This document shows, one piece after another, positions 1 through 10,086 of a stretch of 14,412 nucleotides of DNA. Under the pieces are notes generated by a model. That model was not told the origin of the DNA. It searched no databases and saw only the letters and a program-made list of their open reading frames with translations. The stretch lies in assembly GCA_002746475.1 (NCBI GenBank), contig PDOX01000015.1:1-14412 (forward strand). Direction: 5' to 3'. This DNA comes from a candidate division SR1 bacterium (lineage in GTDB: Bacteria > Patescibacteriota > Gracilibacteria > Absconditabacterales > Absconditicoccaceae). The translations under genes and the position numbers were made by a program. How positions within the stretch are numbered: position 1 is the first letter of the stretch; each line of letters opens with the position of its first letter.

Positions 1-1
1 A

Positions 2-3000
2 AGAGATGAGCCTGGGAAAAATGGGAAAATTCCTGCAACTGTTTTCCAATATACCCCAGACCAAATCAGAAGAAAACTTGAAATTTTGAAAGAGGCTGGG
101 TTCAAAACTTGGGAAAGAAAAGCTCTGTTGTTATTTGGATTCTGTGGAGAAAGAGAAGAAAAGATAGCAAGAGAAACTGCGAAAGTATTCGCAGATGATA
201 TTGCAAAACAATTTCAAGAAAATCTTCCTGATGAAGATACATTTGATGATAGTGAATGGAACAAACTTGAGGATGATGTAAAGAAAAGTTATAATCATTT
301 TACTGATCCAGAAGCGAAAGAAATATTTAAGAAAACCTTGCAAGATAGGGCTGATGCCTTACCAGAAACTCCAGAAGGAGAAGAAGATGCTCCTGAAAAG
401 AAAAAATTAAACACTATCCTCAATAATTTAGAACAAGAAGATCAACACCAAGACCCCGGGGTCTCTAATACAACTTCTAATTTGACCCCGGGGTCTAGTG
501 AAGGTGAAGACTGAGAAAATAATAATGAAAGAAATCGTGAAAATGATGAAGACCATGAAACTCCCGCTGAAGCATTTAACAAAGCTTGGAGTGAATTACA
601 AGGAGATTATGAAGCAACATTTAAGGAAGGGACAAACATTTACATCAATGTAGGAGATAGTAATTATCCACCTAAACACGATAGTAAGGCCCGACTTAGA
701 CTAGAAATTACAAAAACTCCTGCAACTCCTGGAAGCTGAACTTTTGAGGTAAAAGTCTATAATGCTACCTCTGATTTTGAAGGGATGGATGATGGACTCA
801 TAAAATCAGTCCCTGCAACAGCAGAGATGCTCAGATCATGGACTACTAATTATTGAACTGACTATGTAAAAAAAGTAAAAAAAGAAGAAAATCCTAGAAA
901 TTTTAAAGAGGCATTTAATACCCTCAATAACGCAGGACTTTTTGAAAAAGGATTTTCACATGTTTTTGCAAAAGAATGAGAAGATAAAACTTGGTTTGAT
1001 GAGGATAAAAAAGAGTTTTATAAATATGATAGTAATGGAAAAAAAATTCCTGTAAAATATTTTTCCAATACAAAATCTATTTGAAAAAAACAAGAAGCTG
1101 TATGATGGACGACAGAATTTTTTGAAATCACAAGTATTAAAGATGGATTGGTAAGTTTTAAAACTAATTGGACTGACCTTCATCCTGACAAACCGAGTGA
1201 AAAGATAAATTATGAGATGAAGAGGACTCTTAGATTCAGTGACTTTATCCTCTTGATGGAAGATAAACAGTTGGTTGGATATGATAGCAACCCTAATGAT
1301 GAAAATAAACACAAGGGGAATAAAGAAATCAAAAGAGATTCTGCCAGAGGAGATAGAAGATTTTGAACATTCAACGAACTCAAAAATGCTATAAAATTTG
1401 GATGGAAAAAAGTTACTGAGGAGAAATTAAAATCACATAGTGACGATGAATCGGAAGCTCTAGGTAATATTTTATATTCTGATGAAGGATTTAATCTCTT
1501 TGGGAAAGGAGCAAAATTATTTAGACTATTTGGTCCACTAAGTTCAGGATTAGCAGAAGCCTGTGATATGGCGCAGGCAGAATATTATTCTGAGAGAGAA
1601 GATAGGGCATGGAAAAAAATTAATTATTGGTATGGAGTTTTTGACAAAGATCCTCATTTTGGTACACTTTGGCATAATAGACTAAAAGATCTTTTTAAAC
1701 TCCCACCGGAGAAAATTTGGAAAAACAATCAACTTCGTTATAAATTTGCAGCAGCAATGTTGATTACAATGAAAAAAGATGGTCCTTGGACTAAATTTTT
1801 GAAAGATAAACCATGAAAAGGTTTTTGGGTAGAAAGACTTTTAGGAGAAAAGCACAGAGAAAGATTTAGAGATTTCCAAGAATTGAAAGACAGAGAACTA
1901 AAAAATCATGAAAAACTTAATCATGTACATTGGAAAAATCCTAGAACAACCATGCTCGCAAGACTAGAATTTGATTATATTGTTGGAGTAATTGATGGAA
2001 GAAAACCTTATGGGGATGGAAATGTAGATGAACATTTCTTTGCAAGTAGATGGTCTAGAAAATTTGCAACACAACTTCAAGAAAATACTGATAAATACTT
2101 TTGAAGTGCAGTAAAAAAAGCTGAAGAATTAAAAGATCTCAAAGACTTCCCTTTGTCTCAGCAAGAATATTATAGACATATGGGAACAATGAGACCGCAC
2201 AAATCAATTCCTTACCTTTTGAATATGGCAAGAACTGCGCAGAGTACACAAGAAATGAATCAAGTAAAAAGGGCTATCTTGTGAGCATTACTCTCTGGAC
2301 TATTATGGAACCATGCTGATCATGCTACGAGAACAGAACTTTGGAAAATTTCTAGATCTATGGGATTTATTCCATGAACATGGATCAGAAACCAAAATCA
2401 AAAAGAAAGAATTTGGACATTACTCAAACATGTAACCAATTGAAAAATTGAAAAAGAATTACAAGTAAGTTGATGACGTTATGCTGTAAACAAATTTGGA
2501 ATTGATAATAATGAAAATCTTGTTAAATTTATTACTGAAGACTTCCCAAGTTATTGGGCAAAAAATGGTTGAGAAATTTTAAATTATTTAGAAATGAAAG
2601 ATCCTAAATATCGTACCTGACCACAAAGTATTTTAACTCTTGCTCATGATAAGAAAAATCCTGATCATATCGTAGGACAAGATTATATTACTCCTGAATT
2701 TGATCTAGAAAATGATGATCAAGAAACGAGATATATCTATCAATATGCTGAAGAATCTCCATGGACTGCAAGTAAAAGTTTGGTAAGACATTTCATGCCA
2801 CAAAATGGAAGATATGTAAAACAAACTGATGAAGTGGAAATTGAGGGGGCAAAAGCATTCTGGAAGTCAGTAACTACAAACCTCAATACTATTTCTTCTA
2901 AAAATGAATTTGAGTTTTTCCTCAGTAGGTTCCATAGTTGGTTTAGTGAAAATGTTTTTGATCAGGGAACACTAACTAATCTCCTTAGAAGTATTCGCTA

Positions 3001-3448
3001 TATCAAAGAGATGAAAAATGATCCTAAAAGAAAAGAAGAAGGAAAATATGTCTTGTGGTATACTATTTATGGAAATATTGTCGACAAAGTAGGATGAGCT
3101 CCCACAGAGTTTAGTAGTGCAATTAATAAATTTGTAGATATTTTATGGGATAATATTGATAATTTTACCCTTGATACTGCAAAAAATGTTTTTGGTGAAT
3201 ATACGAATACTATAGATCGTGACTTTAAGAATAAACCATATAAATCAGTAGAACCAGAACACTGGAAAGATTTTAAGAATAATTATGTAGATGCAGGTTC
3301 AAGTAGTAGAGAAAGAACTAATTTCCGTAAAAGGTTTGATGATGGAGATTATTTTTGGGAAAGTATAAATTATACGAGAAAAAGCATCAAAAGGAAAAAT
3401 TGATGAAATATTGCAGAACCTACTCCTCCATGGAAGATGGCTGCATAA
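2..3448 (+). CDS. Very large charged protein of unknown function, 5'-truncated by window edge
   Basis: One reading frame stays open from the left edge to a TAA at 3446-3448, giving at least 1148 residues, if TGA is read as Gly. It contains about 19 in-frame TGA codons (for example at 512, 737, 854, 977, 1082, 1103, 2471, 2474, 3401 and 3404). TAA or TAG appears only at the end. I do not recognise the family. The protein is hydrophilic, rich in Lys, Glu, Asp, Asn and aromatic residues, and I see no obvious membrane segment or nucleotide-binding motif. An acidic low-complexity stretch (about residues 115-190) separates a short N-terminal part from a long C-terminal part rich in Trp and His, and it contains two palindromic repeats translated in frame. 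The C-terminus is close to that of the convergent membrane-protein gene, 31 bp away. The start lies outside the window. Coding status is well supported by frame length; function is unknown. Confidence 0.85.
452..496. repeat. Pair of GACCCCGGGGTC palindromes inside a CDS
   Basis: The perfect 12-bp palindrome GACCCCGGGGTC occurs at 452-463 and again at 484-495, 32 bp apart. The first copy extends to a 14-bp palindrome (451-464). Each is extremely GC-rich in a very AT-rich neighbourhood. Both are translated within the acidic linker of the large protein, in different frames (giving DPGV and LTPGS). They resemble the core of a small palindromic repeat element inserted into a tolerant linker. Confidence 0.75.
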
Positions 3449-3479
3449 ATTCTTTTTCTTTACTCTTCTCTAATATCTT

Positions 3480-6400
3480 TTACTTAATTTCGAAAGCACT
3501 CACTTGAGTAGAGCCAAAAAGACTATTACTAATCATTTTTGATACTTCTTGACTATATTGTTGAGGATTTTGCTGTCCTATCATATACAAATTAATAAAT
3601 TGAATAGCTATCATTCTCTCGTCTTGTGTAAGATGTTCTATCTTTTGTTGCAAAGTGTATTCTTTTTTCAAGAATCCATCTACAACTGTAACTATCTTGT
3701 TTGCATCAACTTTTTTCCCAAACATATCTGCAAGGTCCTGGATCGCAGAAATTCCAAATCTTTTTTGAAACATTGTCATCACAAAATTTGCTAGATGATG
3801 ATCTTGATGGAAAAATCTCACGACAGACAGCTTTGCTCTTAACAAAGCAATTTGGTCAGGATCTGTCACTTTAAAATATTCAATAAATGCAGAATCTGGA
3901 AGCACAAATGCATATTTTGTTCCAAGATTATTCGTATATAACAAATCTAAATATCCATATTTTTTAAGTTTTAACAACATACTGATTGCTCATTCTTGGA
4001 CAATTTTTTTTGTTTGTTCGTTTACTTTTGCAAAGAATCTGTAAAACAAAGACTTGTTTCCTTCTCCCATCACAACCGTTCCGATATTTTGATCCAATAC
4101 GATGTATTTGATATTGTGATTTTTATCTTGTTTGAATCTCTTGTAGGTTTTACAAACATTCTCATCAGATGAAAGGTTTGCTAGCTTTCCGAGTCTGGTG
4201 TCAAAGATAACATTCTTCTGTTTTTTAAGGAAATATTGCATATAGGTACCAGCAATGACGAGTCCTTCATCATCAGATCTTTGGTCTACTTTTTCAATAA
4301 TTGGGTCGTAAAAACCGAATTGAAGATTATAAATTTTATCTGCGGTATAAGGGAACGCTTTTTCAAATTTCTGTTGTAATTGATTATTAATCTGTATTTC
4401 TTGTCATATCGCCTGTTTATACCAGATGAATGGTTGTCCTCCTCACTGAGAGGATATTCTCAATACATTCATCACTTGTTGCATTGCGAAGAAGATGATG
4501 ATTACTCCAAACGAGGTAATTCCAAGATATTTTTCTCGTTCTATACTAGATATATTATCTTCTAATTTTTTTTCTAATAGTGCTTTTCCTATGATGATGA
4601 AGAATACTACATTTGTTGCGATTGTTCGCATGATCAGTCCAATCCCATATCGTAAGATTCCTCCTGCAATGAGGATCCAAATCATTCGTCCAACACTTGT
4701 TGCAATAGCAATATTTCTCAAAAGTTTTTTCTTTGCTAAGATTCAATATAGCATAGAAAACACTACAATCCAGAGTAATACCAGCCAAACAAATCCAATA
4801 TCCGTATAATAACTACTGAGATTTTGCAACGACCAATTAAAAGTAATATTTAACGGAATAATATATCTATATGGGATATTTACAACTCATTTCTGGGTAT
4901 AGATACTGTGATCCTGATAATATTGTCTTAATTTTTCCAAGTTATATTTCAATGTTTCAGGATTTTCTCTGTATTCAATAATAGTTTTTTTCAAGAGTTT
5001 TTCCGCTTTTGATACTGTTGTATCTTGGTTTCATGATTCAATCTTTTTTAGGATGTCTTCTAACGTATTAATATCTCATTTTGCGATAGCATCTGCATTT
5101 TTACAGAAGAGTTTTGCCTCAGTATTGAGTCCATAGCAAGTATTATCCTTCCACAAAAACATTTTGAAAAGATAATATCCCAAGTCATCACTCTTGAACT
5201 GATGTCGTCCGTATCCTACATATCTTCCGATATCTTCGTTTCCAACCTCTCTTTTTGGGAGATTTTTGGTTAGTTCTTCCTCTGTGAAATTTACATTCTT
5301 ACACTGATTATAGGTGAGATTAATATCTTTTTGTGCAATCTGGTCTTGTACGGTAGCATTATTTAAGTCTCTATTTGCACCTGTTGTATTTTGAGCAAAG
5401 AGTAATCCTTTTGCATAATTTGGAACCGTTAAACTATCAGAAAGATGATATTTATAGACTAATCACGGAGTTTTACAGATCACGAGCGTAATTCCAAAAC
5501 TTAGCCCCCAAATAATAAGATATTTGATATATTGCAAAATTCTTATTTTCTCTGTATTTTCAGATTTCTTTTTAGTATTCTTCTTTAGTTTCAATATTAG
5601 TGTAATAATTCCAATACCTGTTATAACTCCTCCTAAGATTAAGAGCCATTTTCATAGGATTGGATTGATAAAATCTTTTGCATTCAAGGGTTGTAAAATT
5701 CCCATAAATCCAATCATCATCACTCCAACTCCTGCACCGATAAGTGAATTTAACCACCATCCGAGCATAAATACTCCAAATACTACAATATCAATGAATG
5801 CTGTCGGTTTTCCCATTGCTGCAAAGGCAAAGAATATTCCAGAAATAATGAGATATTTGAGGGAATTATTCACCTCACTCTCTTGTGTTTGAATCCTCTC
5901 TACCTCTCCTTTAGCAAAGGAGAGTTCTCCCTTCTCAATACGCTTGGTTCCCCTCTTTGCTAAAGAGGGGTTAGGGGTGATTCTTTTAGGGCTAGGGTGA
6001 GGTGTACTAATATATTGTATTGCAACTAATCCCCCTACAATTGCAAGGAGGGTAAGTGCCATAACTCCAAGATCGGTTTTATTATCTACGAAGACTAAGA
6101 ATGCCCCCATTCCACTATTTAACCAAAGTAATAATGCAGAAAATCAAAGCACAAATCCTGCTTTTTTTATGGTTTCTAATTTTTTTATATCTTGCGCTGT
6201 TTTTTCTGCATCTTCTGAATTTTTTGCTGAAAAGAAGCTATTAATCGTTGTGATTACTCCTAATCCGAAGAGTAAAACAAAGATTCCACTCAAGAAGTTC
6301 ATATTTACTGCTACGGTGTCTGGACTAATCCAAAATCGTGAAGCAATAGGCTTGATGAGTACAAAGAAAAATGCAATAAAACTATGCCACAAATATGGCA

Positions 6401-7188
6401 AAGATGATGCAGGTCCAGTATTTCATCGGATTACTCCATGATATTGTGAGATAACTTTGGGAATATACATATATTCGTGGTTTGCATCCCAAGCAGTTGG
6501 ATACGGAATAAACGAAAGTTGAAATCCGATCAAATAATACAACACTGAAAAAGCAATCAGTATGATGAAAGCTAACTTTCGTGGATCTTGATTAAGTTCT
6601 GTAATCGCAAATTTTTGGAAAACTTCACTAATAAATTCTCCGGTTTTTACTAAAGCTTTTCTCCTAAAATATAGCAGCACTCCTCCACCGATAAGCATCA
6701 ACCATACAATCGCTCCATAGAATATTCCAAATCCCATTAATATCCAGTTCGTCAACAAGAATACAACTAATCCTAATCCAAAATTGATACAGATTTCTTG
6801 GAATCTTAGCTGTTTCAATTTTAACACTTTTTCCGCAAATAACTGTCCAAGAGCATAGATACTTCCAATCACCCACAATCCGAGTCCATAGAGCAAACTG
6901 GTGTTGATTATTGACATGAAAAATCATGATACTCCTACAATTTCTGCTTTCACCGCGTTATGAAACAGTCAAAAAAGAGATTTTAAATTTTTTGCTGAGT
7001 AAAATATATAATATCGGTGCTCCAACGGTAATCAGCCCGAGAATAACAATTTTTCGGTTTGTTCGTGAGGTGAATATTTGGCTATAATATTGATGGTTTC
7101 CAATATATTCTAGATAAAAATTAATTCAAAAAATTAGCAAAAAAACTAACAAAATAATTAAAAAGATTTTGCTTCCCCATTTTTTCAT
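3480..7188 (-). CDS. Large polytopic membrane protein, GT-C glycosyltransferase-like; apparent +1 frameshift near 6988-7000
   Basis: With TGA as Gly the frame is open from 7109 down to the TAA at 3480-3482, with about a dozen in-frame TGA codons. The natural start appears to be the ATG at 7186-7188 in a neighbouring frame. That frame encodes two hydrophobic helices (about residues 8-26 and 47-66) before a TAA at 6958-6960. Joining the two frames near the A6 run (T6 on the + strand, 6988-6993) gives about 1235 residues with many membrane helices in the N-terminal half. The loop with the WDANHEYMYIPK motif, following a helix, resembles the acidic first outer loop of GT-C enzymes, which use polyprenyl-phosphate sugars. 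A Cys-containing domain of about 200 residues, probably outside the membrane (4840-5450), precedes more helices and a soluble C-terminal domain. A translated palindromic element lies in a loop at 5871-6004. The family call is inferred from topology and one motif. A separate downstream start (GTG 6953 or ATG 6917) is possible. Confidence 0.6.
5871..6004. repeat. MITE-like palindromic element inserted within the membrane-protein CDS
   Basis: The 134-bp element is bounded by the inverted 8-mers CACCTCAC (5871-5878) and GTGAGGTG (5997-6004). Inside are two hairpins, CTCTCCTTT-AGC-AAAGGAGAG and CCCCTCTTT-GCT-AAAGAGGGG. It is fully open in the coding frame. It encodes a Lys/Glu/Pro-rich hydrophilic loop, including PNPSLAKRGTKR, between two hydrophobic helices. 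A relative with the same ends, in the opposite orientation, is at 7320-7424. Confidence 0.75.
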
Positions 7189-7225
7189 ATTTCTACGATA
7201 TTATTGACTAAAATAAACGGAGGAA

Positions 7226-7253
7226 ATTATAGTTTTACAAGTTTTTTTTGCAA
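7226..7253 (-). promoter_or_regulatory. Probable sigma-70-type promoter of the membrane-protein gene
   Basis: Reading the minus strand, TTGCAA (7253-7248) is followed after 16 bases by a consensus TATAAT (7231-7226). This lies about 38 bases upstream of the ATG at 7188. It fits the N-terminal start proposed for the frameshifted membrane protein, supporting 7188 over an internal start. Confidence 0.5.
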
Positions 7254-7273
7254 GGAGAAAAATGTGCTTTCTC

Positions 7274-7304
7274 TTGTTTTTTTATTGCTATTGTGTAGTA
7301 TAAT
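7274..7304 (+). promoter_or_regulatory. Possible promoter for smpB
   Basis: TTGTTT (7274-7279) and a consensus TATAAT (7299-7304) are separated by 19 bases, longer than ideal. The smpB ATG is about 150 bases downstream. A transcript from here would carry the whole 7320-7424 palindromic element in its leader. Confidence 0.4.
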
Positions 7305-7319
7305 TACAGATTTCTTATA

Positions 7320-7424
7320 CACCTCACCCTAGCCCTCTCCTTGAAGGAGAGGGAACAGAATGGGAGTATCTCTCTCCTGCGAACGAAGTGAGTGAACAAG
7401 GAGAGAGAGGTAGAGAGTGAGGTG
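7320..7424. repeat. MITE-like palindromic element in the smpB upstream region
   Basis: This 105-bp element has inverted ends CACCTCAC (7320-7327) and GTGAGGTG (7417-7424), and an internal hairpin CCCTCTCCTT-GAAGGAGAGGG (about 7332-7352). A CTCTCTCCT ... AGGAGAGAG pairing flanks the second half. The outer sequences ACCTCACCCTAGCCCT and GGTAGAGAGTGAGGTG match the ends of the element inside the upstream membrane-protein gene, in reverse orientation. It encodes no protein. Confidence 0.75.
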
Positions 7425-7455
7425 TGAGAAAGCATATTTACTTACACAACAGAAA

Positions 7456-7911
7456 ATGAAAATCCTAACCAAAAATAAAAGAGCATATTTTGATTATGAA
7501 TTTAGTAAGTTTTACACTGCTGGAATTGTTTTGGCGTGACACGAAGTAAAGAGCGTGAAAACGAGTAATTTGAATATCGCAGATGCAATTGCACATATTG
7601 AAAACAAAGCTTTATGGCTGAAAAATATGGATATTCCTTTGTATACAAAAGCATCATTAGGGGTTATTGGAAACTATGAACCAAAACAGAAAAGAAAATT
7701 ATTATTGAAAAAATATGAAATCGGAAAAATTGCGTGAGATCTAGATAAATCATGAAATGTCTTGATTCCTTTGGAAGTATTTTTGACGAAAACGGGGTGG
7801 ATCAAGATTAAATTAGGCATCGGAAAACTGAAAAGAAAGATAGAAAAAAAACAGCTTATCAAAGAGAGAGATATTTCTAGGCAAATGGATAGAGAAATTA
7901 GAGGGATGTAA
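7456..7911 (+). CDS. smpB: SsrA (tmRNA)-binding protein SmpB
   Basis: SmpB binds tmRNA and brings it to stalled ribosomes for trans-translation. The product is 151 residues, normal for the family. Visible family features are the N-terminal AYFDYEF segment, a GIVLAGHEVKS block (residues 23-33) matching the conserved GxEVKS motif, NLNIADA, a QKRKLLLKKYEI block matching the family RKLLLH/KxEI motif, an LIPLEVF segment, and a basic C-terminal tail. The Gly of GHEVKS is encoded by TGA, as are two later glycines, so standard-code translation breaks the gene into three. ATG 7456 is the only start that retains the conserved N-terminus. The leader lacks a clear Shine-Dalgarno sequence. No ssrA gene was seen nearby. 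Assignment is firm. Confidence 0.95.
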
Positions 7912-7922
7912 AAAAATATTAT

Positions 7923-7950
7923 TTGATTTTGTTCGTATTTTAGTTATACT
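7923..7950 (+). promoter_or_regulatory. Probable promoter of the first toxin-antitoxin operon
   Basis: TTGATT (7923-7928) is separated by 16 bases from TATACT (7945-7950), in the 100-bp gap between smpB and the antitoxin. The antitoxin ATG is about 60 bases downstream. The site could serve the antitoxin, the toxin and perhaps the peptidase gene behind them. Confidence 0.45.
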
Positions 7951-8011
7951 CTTTATAAATGTAGAAAATATAGTGAAGCAGTATTCTTTTATTACTTAGC
8001 TATCAAAAAAT

Positions 8012-8227
8012 ATGAGTTACGAAGTTAGTGTTGAAACTTTTCCTCAGTTTTTAGTGGATTTTTCTCAGAAATTACACAAAGGGAAAAAATTTTTTGTTGA
8101 AGTATATGATGAAGATGGATTATATCTCAATAGTGAGGAATATAATCGTGGAAAAACAAACGAAACGATTTCTTGAAAAGCATTTATTTCTGAATTAAAA
8201 GAAAAATATGCGTATCCTCAGGCATAA
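8012..8227 (+). CDS. Small putative antitoxin, partner of the downstream RelE/YafQ-type toxin
   Basis: This 71-residue protein runs from ATG 8012 to TAA 8225-8227, with one in-frame TGA read as Gly (TISGKAF). I do not recognise a family from the sequence. It is acidic, with a DEDGLYLNSEEYNRG stretch in the middle and a C-terminal ISELKEKYAYPQA segment. It is called an antitoxin because it lies directly upstream of a recognisable RelE-superfamily toxin and overlaps it by 20 bp (8208-8227), typical of translationally coupled type II toxin-antitoxin pairs. It would be expected to bind and neutralise the toxin and perhaps repress the operon. The size and position fit; the function is inferred from context. 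Confidence 0.65.
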
Positions 8228-8477
8228 ACTATTTTTGAAATCTTTTGATAAAGTACCCAAAAAAATTCAATATCAAGCAATTGAAAGGTTGGAAATTTTT
8301 TTAGATCATCCTTTTGATCCCATATTAAGAAATCATGCTCTCAAATGAAAATGGATCTGATTTCGTAGTATTGATATTAGTTGAGATTATCGCATTATTT
8401 TTAGAGAACTTAGTGATGGTAAATACGAACTTGTTGAACTTGTAAAGATAGGGACGCATAGTCAGTTATATGGGTAA
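8208..8477 (+). CDS. RelE/YafQ-family mRNA-interferase-type toxin
   Basis: The 89-residue product starts at ATG 8208 inside the antitoxin gene and ends at TAA 8475-8477. Family features visible are the N-terminal FLKSFDKVPKKIQ helix, the central LKGKWIGFRSIDISGDYRII block with the GDYR motif of RelE-fold toxins, and the C-terminal KIGTHSQLYG. The C-terminal motif resembles YafQ, whose catalytic His sits in a similar GTHS context. Three glycines, including the one in GDYR, are encoded by TGA. RelE/YafQ toxins cleave mRNA on the ribosome; that activity is inferred from family membership. The short spacing to the next gene (32 bp) means the peptidase gene may be co-transcribed. Confidence 0.85.
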
Positions 8478-8509
8478 GAAAAAGAAATTTTTAATAATTT
8501 TTATACTTT

Positions 8510-10051
8510 ATGAGAAAATTTACTTATTTAGAAAAGAAAAATCCTAAACTGTGGAAAAATATAAAAGAAATAAAAGAAAATTTGTTTAATAAACAAACAA
8601 AAGATATTTTTGAAATTACATTTTCTTATGATGAAGATACTAATTTTAATACTACATTATTTCAAGAATTTGCAGGATTTGAAAATACTAAAGAAAAAAA
8701 ATATTCAAGTGAAGAACTGTATATGAAAACAACCAACTGCCTTGTAAATCTAGAAAAAAAGTTTGATCATTATATTAACATACTTAAAGAACAAAGTAAC
8801 AATAAAAAATATGACAAGGAAATAAAAATAATACTTCAAATTTTAGAAAATTCTTTAGTATATCACAAAAAGATTATTTGTCTGACAAAACTTGGACTTC
8901 CTTTTGAAATCGAAAAATATACTTGAGAGTTATATCTATATGATGAACGTGAAGTTCCAGATATCGTTGCACAAATGGAAGAAATAGAAAAAGATCTATT
9001 TGGTGGAAATGTTAGAGATTCTGAAATGGAAGTATCTTCTTGTGTTTCCAAGTTAGAACATCAATTTGAAGAATTTTGAAATACATTATCAGAAGCAGAA
9101 AAACAAAAATTTCAAGAATATATCCAGAAAGCAAAGAAATTAACTACATTTAATCAAGGAATCTATGAAAAATCAATGAAAGGTAATACCCAAAAATCTA
9201 GCCTTGAAGGAGGAATCTGGGATACAAAAATTTCAAGAGAAGATGTTGTAAAAATTTTTCAGAAAGTACTCAAAATATATGATATTAATAAACCAGTGTT
9301 AATTTCTAAATGAAGAAGCAGTATATATGATTGAGAAGATGGATTAGAAATCCCTGATAATTATACAACAATTAGACTTGGAAGAATACTTTGTCTTATC
9401 CAACATGAAATAAGCACCCACTATCTCACTCTTGACTGAACAGAAAATCTTCTATGATGAATTAAATGAGCCTATAATTTAAATATTGAAGAATGACTAG
9501 CTATCACTTTTGAAAATTATTTACAAGGTATCATATATAATAAATATAATGTCAGTAAAAGTCTTCCCTTAAGTCTTATGTGAGAAATACTTACTGGGGA
9601 AGAATATGATAATTTTTATAAAATACTTCATAAATGAGAATGAACGAGATGAAATTATTTATCATTTTTGTTAAGAAGGAAAAGACTGTACCCTTTGAAG
9701 GATAGATGAATTCAACATAAAGATACCACATACACAAGATGACAACACCTGATTTTCAAAGATTGTATTAATAAATGATATAATATCTTAGATTTATTTT
9801 CAATTAGATGAAATATCCATGATTCTATCTTACTATCAAAATTATGACTTAACAAGAAACCTCTACCTATCTCAGATTTTATTGTTGAAAAAATACTGAA
9901 TCCTGAAATTAATATAGATTCTTTTTACAAAAAGATAAACAAAAAATATAAAGATTTAACACACTTAAAGGGTACTCGTTTTGATATATTTACAACTCAA
10001 CAAAAAGGATATATTAGTGAAATACTATGAATACTATCAAAATGGCTATAA
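8510..10051 (+). CDS. DUF1704/MATCAP-type (QEGLA-motif) zinc metallopeptidase
   Basis: The reconstructed protein has 513 residues and many in-frame TGA codons read as Gly. The identifying features are HEISTH at residues 299-304 (the HExxxH form of the zinc motif) and EEGLA at residues 327-331. Together they match the DUF1704 family, known in bacteria as QEGLA-motif proteins and in animals as MATCAP, a tubulin tyrosine carboxypeptidase. His299 and His304 would bind zinc, Glu300 would be the catalytic base, and Glu328 of EEGLA is a likely third ligand. The Gly of EEGLA is a TGA codon. The N-terminal 220 residues are Lys/Glu-rich and helical-looking, with no signal peptide, so it is probably cytoplasmic. 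It lies on the same strand as the toxin-antitoxin pair and converges on the GNAT and ATP-grasp genes. The substrate is unknown; a peptide or protein C-terminus is the natural guess. Confidence 0.8.
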
Positions 10052-10086
10052 ATCAAAAACAATAAAAAGAAAGAGTATTATATTAA

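Noticed and set aside
4495..4809. Plus-strand open frames across 4380-4809
   Set aside because: They lie opposite the continuous membrane-protein frame and have low-complexity composition expected of antisense shadows.
5871..6004. Hairpins considered as rho-independent terminators
   Set aside because: They lie inside an open reading frame, occur as a repeat family with terminal inverted repeats, and are not followed by a T-run at a gene end.
6664..6927. Minus-strand frame starting at ATG 6927 with an AGGAG 4 bases upstream
   Set aside because: It is out of frame with the long membrane-protein frame and encodes no recognisable sequence; the good ribosome-binding site is probably fortuitous or belongs to the frameshifted region.
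7912..8011. Possible tmRNA (ssrA) next to smpB
   Set aside because: The gap is only 100 bp, with no tRNA-like ends or tag-coding frame.
10052..10086. Terminator between convergent peptidase and GNAT genes
   Set aside because: The 35-bp gap is A/T-rich with no stem-loop that I can see.
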